NCBI GenBank assembly: GCA_016722575.1
Contig: JADKIY010000002.1
Coordinates: 744,001 to 808,000, forward strand
Direction of reading: 5' to 3'
Length of the DNA: 64,000 bases
Origin: Elusimicrobiota bacterium
Lineage (GTDB): Bacteria > Elusimicrobiota > Elusimicrobia > FEN-1173
Shown here: in pieces, positions 23,858 through 31,811 of the stretch
Layout: each line of letters starts with the position of its first letter
Numbering within the stretch: position 1 is the stretch's first letter
Translations under genes and position numbers: made by a program
Notes under the pieces: generated by a model
Databases searched by the model: none
Told to the model about the DNA's origin: nothing
What the model saw: the letters and a program-made list of their open reading frames with translations, nothing else

Positions 23858-24604
23858 TTAAGCGACGGCCGGGGCCACGTTCGCCCGCAGGGGACGACCC
23901 CAGGACGGCCAGTCCAGTTCCACCCGGTTTCGCCCCCGGGCTTTCGCCCGATAGAGGGCCTGGTCCGCGGCGGCCATCAGATCCAAAGGCGCGGCTCGAC
24001 CGTCGGGAATCCACGAGGCCACGCCGACGCTGACCGTCAAGCCGGCCCCTTCGATCGACAACCTCCGCACCGTTTTGTGCACGGCCTGTCGAAGGCTTTC
24101 GGCGACCAAGGCGGCCCCGGGCACGTCGGTGTGGGGCAGTACGACGGCGAATTCCTCTCCGCCGTAACGCGCCACCAGGTCGCCGGGCCGTCGCGCCGTT
24201 TCCATCAACGCCCGGGCGACGTTTTTAAGCGCGTCGTCCCCCGCCAAATGGCCGAACCGGTCGTTGAAGGCTTTGAAATAATCGATGTCGACCAACAGCA
24301 GGGCCAGCGGGTAGGAACCGCGCCGCGCCCGGAACCACTCGGCCCGCAACCGTTCGTTGAGGGCCCGCCGGTTGGCCACCCCCGTGAGGCCGTCCAAAGA
24401 CACCAACGTGCGCAAACGCCTGTTCCGCCGCCTCAACCGCCGCACGGCGTGAAACAACCGTTCCTCCCGCTCCCGACGACGGGCCCCCCGCGATCGGCCC
24501 GCCCAAGGCCAAAACGTCCATCGGCCCGGACGAAGCCATTGGGCCAAGGCCCCCCCCGTCCACCACCGCCCCCCCAACCGCGGCCAAAGGACGCGGACGT
24601 TCAC
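23858..24604 (-). CDS. Diguanylate cyclase (GGDEF domain)
   Basis: Makes cyclic-di-GMP from two GTP. 248 aa: a basic, Trp-rich N-terminal ~60 residues with possible membrane contact (WWTGGALAQWLRPGRWTFWP), a short coil, then the GGDEF domain. The active motif is GGEEF at 148-152, with the metal Asp in LLLVDIDYFK. An inhibitory-site RxxD (RPGD, 139-142) lies five residues before it, so product inhibition is expected. The GTG start overlaps the carbonic anhydrase stop, making it the last gene of the flgE-flhA-fliA operon. Its stop is one base from that of the convergent ATPase gene. High cyclic-di-GMP usually suppresses motility; the PilZ-like gene at 49247 may be an effector. Confidence 0.92.
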   Translation of the reverse strand: MNVRVLWPRLGGRWWTGGALAQWLRPGRWTFWPWAGRSRGARRREREERLFHAVRRLRRRNRRLRTLVSLDGLTGVANRRALNERLRAEWFRARRGSYPLALLLVDIDYFKAFNDRFGHLAGDDALKNVARALMETARRPGDLVARYGGEEFAVVLPHTDVPGAALVAESLRQAVHKTVRRLSIEGAGLTVSVGVASWIPDGRAAPLDLMAAADQALYRAKARGRNRVELDWPSWGRPLRANVAPAVA

Positions 24605-25254
24605 GGCAGTTTCTCCACGCGGCCGGTGGTCAAATCGTAGAGGGCGGGAATGACCAGGAGTTTCCCCGACGCCACCCGCTCCCGAAGGAGCGGACTTTCC
24701 AAAAGGATGTTTTGAACCGCCTCCCGAACGTTGGATTCCTCCGCCAATCGGGCCCGGTCGCCGGCCTTGGTTTTGGCATCGGGCAAGGCGGGGCGGATGC
24801 GTTTAACGATGGCGTCCAGATTCGGCGTCGGCATCGGCTCGCCGGACAGGGCCGCCGCCACGGCCCCGCACTTCCGGTGCCCCATCACCACCAAGACCCC
24901 CACCCCCAAATGTTCGGCCGCGTATTCCAGGCTGCCCAGAGCCACGGGGTCCACCACTTCCCCGGCGCTTCGGACGACGAACAGATCCCCCAACCCCTGG
25001 TCGAACAACAACTCCGGCGGGGTGCGGCTGTCCGAGCAGGACAACACCATGGCGCGGGGGTGCTGCCCTTCGACCAACTCCCGGCGGCGGGCGACGGTGA
25101 CCCGCGGCCGAAGGACGCCTTTGACGAATCGATGATTTCCATCGGACAACGCGCGCCAGACCCGGTCGGCCGACGCGGGCGCGCCGGCGGGCTCCCCCGC
25201 GTGTACCAGGGCGCCGGCGAGGATCAAACACCCCCCCAGAACCCGGACGTTCAC
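24601..25254 (-). CDS. Exported beta-carbonic anhydrase
   Basis: Interconverts CO2 and bicarbonate. 217 aa with an N-terminal export signal (LGGCLILAGALVHAGEPA), so probably periplasmic; a Cys in the signal leaves a lipoprotein form possible. Zinc and catalytic residues of the beta class are present: Cys73, Asp75 and Arg77 in SCSDSR, then His126 and Cys129 in GHRKCG. The GTG start (25254) overlaps the fliA stop, and its stop overlaps the GGDEF gene start, so it is translationally coupled into a flagellar operon. That location is unusual and suggests a link between CO2 or pH and motility, but this is inference. Confidence 0.88.
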   Translation of the reverse strand: MNVRVLGGCLILAGALVHAGEPAGAPASADRVWRALSDGNHRFVKGVLRPRVTVARRRELVEGQHPRAMVLSCSDSRTPPELLFDQGLGDLFVVRSAGEVVDPVALGSLEYAAEHLGVGVLVVMGHRKCGAVAAALSGEPMPTPNLDAIVKRIRPALPDAKTKAGDRARLAEESNVREAVQNILLESPLLRERVASGKLLVIPALYDLTTGRVEKLP

Positions 25255-26078
25255 GACGGACACCCCGCCGGGGTGGCCCGGGGCGACGCCAGCCAGTGCT
25301 CGATGATCTTGACCGCCCGCGCGTGGATCTGGCACACCCGGGACTCCGAGACCCCCAGCACTTCGCCGATTTCCCGAAGGGTCAGTTCTTCGAAATAATA
25401 CAGGGACACCACCCGCCGTTCCTTCTCCGGCAAGGCGTCAACGCCTTCGCGCAGACGTCGGATCACTTCCTCTTTTTCCAGGCAGGAGAGGACGTCCGGT
25501 TCGGCCCGGGCCGCCAGCAGGTCGGGACCGCCGCCGTCGCCGTCTTCGTTTCCTCGGGGGCCGCCGTCCAGAGACATTTCGCCGTCGTGCACGACCTCCT
25601 GGTGCAACCCGCGCATGTCCGCCGGGCTCAATCCCAGCGCCCCGGCGATTTCGAGATCCGAAGGGTCCCGCCCCAGGCGTTCCCGCATTTCGTTTTTCGC
25701 GGCTTTGTAGCGCTCCACGCGCCGCCGGCCTCCGCGGCTCAAGGGGTCCAACCGGCGCAAATGGTCGAGCACGCTTCCCTGGATCCACCGGTAGGCGAAG
25801 GTGTCGAATTTAACGTTCCGGCCGGGATCAAAACGGTCCAGCGCCTTCAACAGGCCGATGGCCCCCGCGCTTTCGAGGTCGTCCCGATCCACCTGGGGGA
25901 CCAACGCCACCGGCATGCGGCCGACCACGTGGCGCACCAACGGCGCGAATTGCGCCAGAATGGTTTCCCGCGCCGAAAGATCGCGGTCCACCAAAAACCG
26001 CCGCCAGGCGTCCTCCAAAACGGCGGGCGTGGCGGAGGCGCGACCCGCGATTCCTTTTTCCGACGTTGCGTTCCTCAT
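25251..26078 (-). CDS. fliA: RNA polymerase sigma-28 factor FliA
   Basis: Sigma factor for late flagellar genes, 275 aa. Region 2 is clear (LVRHVVGRMPVALVPQVDRD, LESAGAIGLLKALDRFDPGR, FDTFAYRWIQGSVLDHLR), then region 3 (LGRDPSDLEIAGALGLSPAD). Region 4 is LPEKERRVVSLYYFEELTLR, EIGEVLGVSESRVCQIHARA. ATG 26078 follows GGGAGGAA. A loop rich in Gly and Asp (GNEDGDGGGPD) between regions 3 and 4 is longer than usual. It is coupled to the carbonic anhydrase gene. FlgM (11077) should be its anti-sigma partner, and the sigma-28-type promoters listed here its targets. Confidence 0.95.
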   Translation of the reverse strand: MRNATSEKGIAGRASATPAVLEDAWRRFLVDRDLSARETILAQFAPLVRHVVGRMPVALVPQVDRDDLESAGAIGLLKALDRFDPGRNVKFDTFAYRWIQGSVLDHLRRLDPLSRGGRRRVERYKAAKNEMRERLGRDPSDLEIAGALGLSPADMRGLHQEVVHDGEMSLDGGPRGNEDGDGGGPDLLAARAEPDVLSCLEKEEVIRRLREGVDALPEKERRVVSLYYFEELTLREIGEVLGVSESRVCQIHARAVKIIEHWLASPRATPAGCPS

Positions 26079-26094
26079 AACGTTCCTCCCGGGA

Positions 26095-28179
26095 TCACGA
26101 CGCCACCGGCAGGGGCGACTCGACGCCCACCACGCCGATGGATTTCACGCGCGTGTCGGCGGTGATCTCGTTGTAGGAGAGCACCGTCAACCGCGGCACG
26201 AACCGTTCAAAATGCCGACGCACGACCGCCCGCAGGGACGCGGAACACAAAAGCACCGGTCGGTCGGCCGCCCCGGCCGGGGCACTGAACAATTCCAGGA
26301 GCCGGCGGGCGACGTCGTCCGACAAGGCCGGGTCCAGCACCAAGCGCGCGGTGCGCTCCCCTTTCGGCATGGAATCGTGCAGCCGCCGCTCCAGGTCCGG
26401 CGAAAGCGTGGCGCCGTAAAGCGTGCCTTCCTCGTCCCGATACTGTTGGGAAATTTGCCGCGCCAGGGACGCTCGGGCGTATTCGGTCAACAGGTCGGGG
26501 TCTTTCGTCAGGCCGGCCGCTTCGCTCAGGGCTTCGAGGATTTGCAGAAGGTTTCGAATGGACACTTTTTCGTTCAACAGATTCTGGAGAACCCGATGCA
26601 CCGCGCCCGCCGAAAGAACCCCCGGAATCAATTCGTCGATGACGGCCGTTTGGCCCCGGGCCTTCAGGTCGTTCAAAAGGGTTTGGACCTCCTGGCGGCC
26701 CAATATTTCGTGGGCGTGGTCCCGCAGGACTTCGGTCAAGTGCGTCGCCACCACCGACGCGTTGTCCACCACGGTGAGACCCTCCATTTCGGCGGTCCGG
26801 CGGTCGCTCTCGGCCACCCACAGGGCCGGAAGCCCGAAGGTCGGTTCCTTGGCCGGCAACCCCCGGACGTTTTTGATGCCGTCCCCGCCCATGGCCAGGC
26901 AGTATCCCGGCATCAAATCCCCACGGGCGACTTCGGCCCCTTTGATTTTAATGACGTAGGTGTTGTTGTAGAGGGCGCTGGAATCCCGAATCCGCACCGG
27001 TGGGAGGACAAACCCCAATTCCCGCGCGCACCGGCGCCGAATCGACACGACGCGGTTCAACAAATCCCCGCCTTGGCCCGTGTCGACCAAAAACAAAAGC
27101 CCGTACCCCAATTCCAATTCCAAGGGTTCGACGGCCAAAAGGGACGAAAGATCTTCGGCGGCGCGTCCGGCGTCTTTTTCCCCGCCCGCGGGGGCGGCGG
27201 CGGGCGTCGGGACGGGCCGGGCCCCCGGACGGGTGACCCAGGCCATGGCCGCGAGGGTCCCTCCGACCACCAAAAAAGGCACGACGGGCAATCCCGTGAA
27301 CAGCCCCGTCACCCCCAACAGCGACATGGTGAAACCCGCCATGCCCAGGGCCCGGGGGTTGGCGGATATTTGGCGGGCCCACTCCTGCCCCAGCGGCGAT
27401 TGAGTCGCCGACCGCGTGACCAAGACGCCCGAAGCGGTGGAAACAATCAACGCCGGGATTTGATGAACCAGGCCGTCGCCGATGGACAAGACGGTGTAGG
27501 TGCGCAACACGTCGGCCAGGTCCATGTGCCGGCGCCAAAATCCCAGGATCGCTCCGCCCAGGATGTTGATGCCGACGATCATCATGGCCGCGATGGCGTC
27601 GCCGCGGACGAACTTGGACGCGCCGTCCATGGCGCCGTAAAAGTCGGCCTCCCGTTGGATGTTCTGCCGCCGTTGGGTGGCCGTTTTCTCATCGACCAGC
27701 CCGGCGTTCAGTTCCGCGTCGATGGCCATTTGCTTGCCGGGCAAAGCGTCCAACGTAAAACGGGCCGCGACCTCCGACACGCGCTCGGCGCCTTTGGTGA
27801 TGACGAGAAACTGAACGACGACCAAAATAAGGAACACCACGAACCCGACGACCGCGTCCCCCCGCACCACGATTTGACCGAAGGCCTCGATGACGGCGCC
27901 GGCGTCTCCCGACATGAGGATGCGCTTGGTCGACGCCACGTTGAGCGCCAGGCGAAACAGGGTGAGACCGAGCAGGACCGACGGAAAAATGGAGAAATCC
28001 AGGATTTCCCGGATGTTCAGGACCACCAACAGGACCGTGACCGACATGGCCAAATTGAGAATCAACAGGAAACTGAGCAACCAAGTCGGCAGCGGCAAAA
28101 TCATGGTCGCCAGGACGCCCAAAATCCCGAAGGCGGTCAGGACGTCCAAGGTTCGTTTTTGAATCATGGCTTCGGCCAC
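26095..28179 (-). CDS. flhA: Flagellar export gate protein FlhA
   Basis: Inner-membrane export gate and cytoplasmic docking ring of the flagellar type III system, 694 aa. About eight membrane helices in the first ~330 residues (ILGVLATMILPLPTWLLSFL, GIFSIFPSVLLGLTLFRLAL-like). The conserved FHIPEP-type stretch includes KGAERVSEVAARFTLDALPG and KQMAIDAELNAGL. The C-terminal cytoplasmic domain holds ALWVAESDRRTAEMEGLTVV. The GTG start follows GGAGGTAA, which contains the flhB stop. In many bacteria flhF and flhG separate flhA from fliA; here fliA follows after 16 bases. Confidence 0.96.
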   Translation of the reverse strand: MAEAMIQKRTLDVLTAFGILGVLATMILPLPTWLLSFLLILNLAMSVTVLLVVLNIREILDFSIFPSVLLGLTLFRLALNVASTKRILMSGDAGAVIEAFGQIVVRGDAVVGFVVFLILVVVQFLVITKGAERVSEVAARFTLDALPGKQMAIDAELNAGLVDEKTATQRRQNIQREADFYGAMDGASKFVRGDAIAAMMIVGINILGGAILGFWRRHMDLADVLRTYTVLSIGDGLVHQIPALIVSTASGVLVTRSATQSPLGQEWARQISANPRALGMAGFTMSLLGVTGLFTGLPVVPFLVVGGTLAAMAWVTRPGARPVPTPAAAPAGGEKDAGRAAEDLSSLLAVEPLELELGYGLLFLVDTGQGGDLLNRVVSIRRRCARELGFVLPPVRIRDSSALYNNTYVIKIKGAEVARGDLMPGYCLAMGGDGIKNVRGLPAKEPTFGLPALWVAESDRRTAEMEGLTVVDNASVVATHLTEVLRDHAHEILGRQEVQTLLNDLKARGQTAVIDELIPGVLSAGAVHRVLQNLLNEKVSIRNLLQILEALSEAAGLTKDPDLLTEYARASLARQISQQYRDEEGTLYGATLSPDLERRLHDSMPKGERTARLVLDPALSDDVARRLLELFSAPAGAADRPVLLCSASLRAVVRRHFERFVPRLTVLSYNEITADTRVKSIGVVGVESPLPVAS

Positions 28180-28182
28180 GCG

Positions 28183-29244
28183 TTACCTCCGAGGATTCTT
28201 CAAGCGGTACACGTAGGCCAACACTTCGGCCACCGCCTGGTAGAGGGCCACGGGCACGGGGCTCCCCACATCCACTTTCTGATACAAGAGTTGTGCCAAG
28301 GGTTTGTTTTCAAGGAGCGGCACCCCGTTCGCCCGGGCCAATTCCCGGATGCGTTGGGCCACCAAATCGGCGCCCTTGGCGACCACCTCCGGCGCGCTGG
28401 TGCGGGGCCGGTAGCGGAGGGCCACCGCCAGGTGGGTGGGGTTCGTAATCACGACGTCGGCTTTGGGCACCTGGCTCATCATGCGGCGGGAGGCCCATTT
28501 TTTGCGCAAGCTTTTAAGGCGCGACTTCACCTGGGGGTTGCCTTCCATTTCCCGGTGCTCTTCCTTCATTTCTTGCTTGCTCATGCGGAGATCGCTTTCC
28601 CAACGACGGTGCTGTTGGTAATAATCCCAGGCGGCCAAGGCGGAAAAGAAAAGGACGGCGTCCCAAAGAACTTCCGAGAACCGGGCCCCCACCTGGGCCG
28701 TCATGGCGGGCAATCCCCGGCCCAGGTCCGCCGGCGATTTGACCGCCAGCGACCACACGGCGCGGCCGGCGATCAAGGCGAACCCCGCGGCTTTCAAGAA
28801 CGTCTTCAAAGCGTCCGCGCCGTTGCGGGGGCTCAGAAGCCGTCGGGCCCCGGACAAGGGGTTGGAACGGGACCAGTCGAATTTCAAGAGAGTCGGCGCG
28901 AAAAGGCCCCGGGTTTGGGCCGCTCCCAGGGCCAACGCGCACAAAGCCGCGGCCGCCAGTACCGGCAGGATCAACACCGCGCCCCCCTTGAGGGCCAACA
29001 TCGCCGCGGCGTTTAACGGCACGCTTTCCGTGGCGGATTTTCCCGCCAACGACACCGTTTCCCGCCAGAGCGCCCCCCAGCGGGCCCCCCACTGGGGCCC
29101 CTGGGAAATCAACACGCCGGCCGCACCGACCAGAGCGGCCACGGCCGGCACGTCCCGGCTCTGGGCGATTTGCCCTTCGCGTCGGGCCTTTTGAAGTTTG
29201 TGGGGAGAGGGCTTTTCGGTTTTCTGATCGGACCCGGGGGCCAC
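28183..29244 (-). CDS. flhB: Flagellar export switch protein FlhB
   Basis: Inner-membrane component that switches export specificity from rod/hook to filament substrates, 353 aa. N-terminal EKPSPHKLQKARREGQIAQS, four membrane helices, then the autocleavage motif NPTH (268-271 in DVVITNPTHLAVALRY). The C-terminal tail reads VPLLENKPLAQLLYQKVDVG. Its partner in hook-length control is FliK (36128). GTG 29244 lies 3 bases after the fliR stop. Confidence 0.95.
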   Translation of the reverse strand: MAPGSDQKTEKPSPHKLQKARREGQIAQSRDVPAVAALVGAAGVLISQGPQWGARWGALWRETVSLAGKSATESVPLNAAAMLALKGGAVLILPVLAAAALCALALGAAQTRGLFAPTLLKFDWSRSNPLSGARRLLSPRNGADALKTFLKAAGFALIAGRAVWSLAVKSPADLGRGLPAMTAQVGARFSEVLWDAVLFFSALAAWDYYQQHRRWESDLRMSKQEMKEEHREMEGNPQVKSRLKSLRKKWASRRMMSQVPKADVVITNPTHLAVALRYRPRTSAPEVVAKGADLVAQRIRELARANGVPLLENKPLAQLLYQKVDVGSPVPVALYQAVAEVLAYVYRLKNPRR

Positions 29245-29247
29245 GGC

Positions 29248-30009
29248 TTAGCCCCCCAGGTTTTTCAAAAACCAGGACAGTTGGTCGAAGGCGCCCGCGG
29301 CGGTTCCGGGGAAAAACCGAATCAAAGCGGCCACCCCGACCCAGAGGGACGCGAACCCGATCAGGGCCCGGGCGGGGAAATCAATGGCGGCCAGATTCAT
29401 CTGGGGCGCCGCGCGAACCAGGAACCCGATCAAGAGGGAGGACAGCCACAGAGCCCCCACTGTCGGGGCCGCGGCCGCGGCGGCCAGGGCCATGGAGCGA
29501 CCGACGCTCTCCACCCACAGGCCGGCGAGGCGTCCCGTCCACAAGGCTTCCCCCGGTCCGATTTTCTCGAAGCTCCAAACCGTCAGTTTCAAAAGCCGCC
29601 AGGGACCGTCCAAAATAAAAAAAAGCAGGAGGGCGAGGCGGTGGTAGAGTTCCGCCAAATCGTCCACCGATTCGTTCGTGCGGGGGTCGAAAAAACCGGC
29701 CCAGCCGAACCCCATTTGATTCCCGATTAAATGGCCGGCGGTTTGATACGCCGAGAAAAACAGCGCCAAAAGGCCCCCCAGGGCCGCTCCAACGCCGGTT
29801 TCGGAGATCACGGCCAACCCGACCCCCCAGGCGTCGGTCGCCAGGGGCGGCGCGCCCCGAGCCCAGGACACCACCAAAGCGCTCACCCCCAGGGCCGCCG
29901 CCAAACGCGCCACCGGAACGCCGCGCCCCGCGAAGGGAGGCGCCACGGCGAAAAGGCCCAACACCCGGGCGAACACCAAGACGAATCGAAGGGGATCGGG
30001 GATCGCCAC
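29248..30009 (-). CDS. fliR: Flagellar export protein FliR
   Basis: Membrane protein of the export channel, 253 aa, with about six hydrophobic helices (PLRFVLVFARVLGLFAVAPP, GVGAALGGLLALFFSAYQTA, then GHLIGNQMGFGWAGFFDPRT). The GTG at 30009 is chosen because it lies 5 bases after the fliQ stop and begins the typical short hydrophobic N-terminus; the frame is open further upstream but would run through fliQ. Standard order fliP-fliQ-fliR-flhB-flhA. Confidence 0.93.
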   Translation of the reverse strand: MAIPDPLRFVLVFARVLGLFAVAPPFAGRGVPVARLAAALGVSALVVSWARGAPPLATDAWGVGLAVISETGVGAALGGLLALFFSAYQTAGHLIGNQMGFGWAGFFDPRTNESVDDLAELYHRLALLLFFILDGPWRLLKLTVWSFEKIGPGEALWTGRLAGLWVESVGRSMALAAAAAAPTVGALWLSSLLIGFLVRAAPQMNLAAIDFPARALIGFASLWVGVAALIRFFPGTAAGAFDQLSWFLKNLGG

Positions 30010-30014
30010 GGCGT

Positions 30015-30284
30015 TTAACGGGCGGCCTGGGGCAGGGCGCTGATCATGCGCTCGGCGAATCGAACAAGAGCCGCCCATTGCCAATGGCCGAGCACGGCCG
30101 TCACCAGCGCCACGAGGAGCAGTTTGGGAACGAACACCAGGGTCATTTCGTGAATCTGCGTCGCGGCTTGAAACAAACCGATCACGATGCCCGCCGCCAA
30201 GGCCACAAGCAAAACGGGCCCCGCCGCCAGGAGGACCGCCCAAAAAGCCTCCCGCAACAACGACGCGACGGTGTCCGCGCTCAT
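30015..30284 (-). CDS. fliQ: Flagellar export protein FliQ
   Basis: Small export-channel subunit of 89 aa with two membrane helices (EAFWAVLLAAGPVLLVALAA, PKLLLVALVTAVLGHWQW) and the FliQ motif GLFQAATQIHEMTLVFVPK. ATG 30284 gives the usual 89-residue length and lies 4 bases after fliP; an earlier in-frame ATG (30308) would overlap fliP by 20 bases. Confidence 0.94.
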   Translation of the reverse strand: MSADTVASLLREAFWAVLLAAGPVLLVALAAGIVIGLFQAATQIHEMTLVFVPKLLLVALVTAVLGHWQWAALVRFAERMISALPQAAR

Positions 30285-30288
30285 CCCG

Positions 30289-31023
30289 TCACCGAACGCT
30301 TTCCACAAGCCCTTGGACCAACAACGCCCAACCGTCGACCATGACGAACAACAGAAGTTTGAGCGGAAGCGCCACCATGTTGGGCGGGACCATCATCATT
30401 CCCAGGGACATCAACACGCTGGAGACTCCCAAATCGATGACCAGAAAGGGGATGAAGAGCAGAAACCCCATTTGAAAAGCCGTCTTGAGTTCACTCAGCA
30501 CGTAGGCCGTGGTCAAAACGTGAAAGGGCACGTCCGCCTCGGTTTTGGGTTCCAGGCGTGCCATTCGGACCGCCAACGAAAGTTCCCGCCGGCGGGTTTG
30601 CTTCAACAGAAACACCCGAAGCGGGGCGGCCCCCTTTTCCAGGGCCTCTTCAAAACCGAGGGTCCCCTTGCGGTAGGGTTGCACCGCGGTGTCGTTGATG
30701 GTTTTGAGAGTCGGTCCCATGACGAAAAATGTCAACACCATCGCCAGGCTGATCAACACGTGGTTCGGGGGCGTTTGCTGGAGGCTCAGGGCCTGCCGGG
30801 CGAAACCCAGGACGAGGGAGAACCGGAGAAAACAGGTGGTGAGGATCAGGACCGACGGGATCAGGGACAGGAGCGTGAGGACGACGACGGTTTCCATGGC
30901 GGACGACAGGCGCTTGGGTTCGCCCAAGGTTCGGAGAAGACCCTCCGCCGGTCCCGCCGCCGCGAGGGCGGGGCCGGCCGCCAGAAGGAGCAGAAGGACC
31001 CAGGGAAACCGCTTAACTTTCAT
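30289..31023 (-). CDS. fliP: Flagellar export protein FliP
   Basis: Core export-pore subunit, 244 aa, with a cleavable-type signal peptide (FPWVLLLLLAAGPALAAAG) as in other FliP proteins. Family motifs: LLSLIPSVLILTTCFLRFSL, then VLGFARQALSLQQTPPNHVL, FLLFIPFLVIDLGVSSVLMS and MMMVPPNMVALPLKLLLFVM. ATG 31023 overlaps the fliO end by 11 bases. Confidence 0.96.
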   Translation of the reverse strand: MKVKRFPWVLLLLLAAGPALAAAGPAEGLLRTLGEPKRLSSAMETVVVLTLLSLIPSVLILTTCFLRFSLVLGFARQALSLQQTPPNHVLISLAMVLTFFVMGPTLKTINDTAVQPYRKGTLGFEEALEKGAAPLRVFLLKQTRRRELSLAVRMARLEPKTEADVPFHVLTTAYVLSELKTAFQMGFLLFIPFLVIDLGVSSVLMSLGMMMVPPNMVALPLKLLLFVMVDGWALLVQGLVESVR

Positions 31024-31426
31024 GAAAAAAAACGTTCGGAACGTCGACCCGAAGCGCCGGGGTCCGGGAACGGATCGGCGCGGCGTCCGGGGGCTCTTCC
31101 CATCGGGCGATGGGATGAACCCCGTTTTCGCCGAACCCGACCAAAAAGCGCCGGGAACCGACGGCCACAAACCCGACGCCGCTTTTGGGACCCAACGGCA
31201 GTTTCCCCAGGAGGGCCAACGCCTCGGGGCGGTTTCCCGTCCGGGCCCGCGATCGCCCCAGCCGTTTGGCGGCCACCACGAAACCGACCGTGATCAGCAA
31301 AAGCGCCGCAAGACGGAACCACGGGAACGGGGTTTCCGGGACCGGCGGGGTCGAAAGCCAATCGCCCTCCGCCGCGCGGACGGCGGACACCCACCCGCCG
31401 ATCGCGGCCCACGCCCCTCCTTTCAT
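31013..31426 (-). CDS. fliO: Flagellar assembly protein FliO
   Basis: 137-aa membrane protein: a hydrophobic N-terminus, a short periplasmic linker, one membrane helix (LAALLLITVGFVVAAKRLG), then a cytoplasmic SpoA-like part (LALLGKLPLGPKSGVGFVAV). FliO helps assemble the FliP ring. It is poorly conserved at sequence level; the call rests on this layout and its position between fliN and fliP. ATG 31426 lacks a strong ribosome site. Confidence 0.8.
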   Translation of the reverse strand: MKGGAWAAIGGWVSAVRAAEGDWLSTPPVPETPFPWFRLAALLLITVGFVVAAKRLGRSRARTGNRPEALALLGKLPLGPKSGVGFVAVGSRRFLVGFGENGVHPIARWEEPPDAAPIRSRTPALRVDVPNVFFHES

Positions 31427-31448
31427 TTCCCGACTTATCGACACGGTC

Positions 31449-31811
31449 TTAAGCCGCCGAGGTCTTGGGCGCGGCCACCAGCTCCACCACCCGGACGCCG
31501 AAGTCTTCCCCGACGGCCACGATTTCCCCCCGAGCGTAAAGGCGGTCGTTGACCAGCACGTCAATCGGTTCGCCCGCGCTGCGGGACAATTCGATGACCG
31601 AACCGGTGCCCAGCCGGAGCAAATCCCCCAGGGACATACGTGTTTCGCCCAACAGCACGCTCACTTTCAAGGGCACGTCCATCAACGGGGCAATGTTCAC
31701 CGGCAAAGGTTCCACGGGTCCGGCTTTCGGCACCTCCCCCAATTGCACCGGCCGGGCTTCCGGCGCGGCCCCCGGGGTCGAGGGTTCGGGGGGTTTTTCA
31801 GAATCCGTCAC
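31449..31811 (-). CDS. fliN: Flagellar motor switch protein FliN
   Basis: C-ring subunit at the base of the rotor, 120 aa. A Pro/Ala-rich N-terminal half precedes the SpoA domain: APLMDVPLKVSVLLGETRMS, LGDLLRLGTGSVIELSRSAG, EPIDVLVNDRLYARGEIVAV. There is no CheC/FliY-type N-terminal domain. The GTG start overlaps the fliM stop by 4 bases. Confidence 0.94.
   Translation of the reverse strand: MTDSEKPPEPSTPGAAPEARPVQLGEVPKAGPVEPLPVNIAPLMDVPLKVSVLLGETRMSLGDLLRLGTGSVIELSRSAGEPIDVLVNDRLYARGEIVAVGEDFGVRVVELVAAPKTSAA

Noticed and set aside
25801..29016. A 1071-codon open frame on the plus strand
   Set aside because: It is antisense to fliA, flhA and flhB, has low-complexity composition and no family features; high G+C leaves long empty frames open.
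31435..31442. Minus-strand GTCGATAA near the fliN-fliO junction as a sigma-28 promoter
   Set aside because: No -35-like sequence at the right distance, and it lies within a tightly packed operon.
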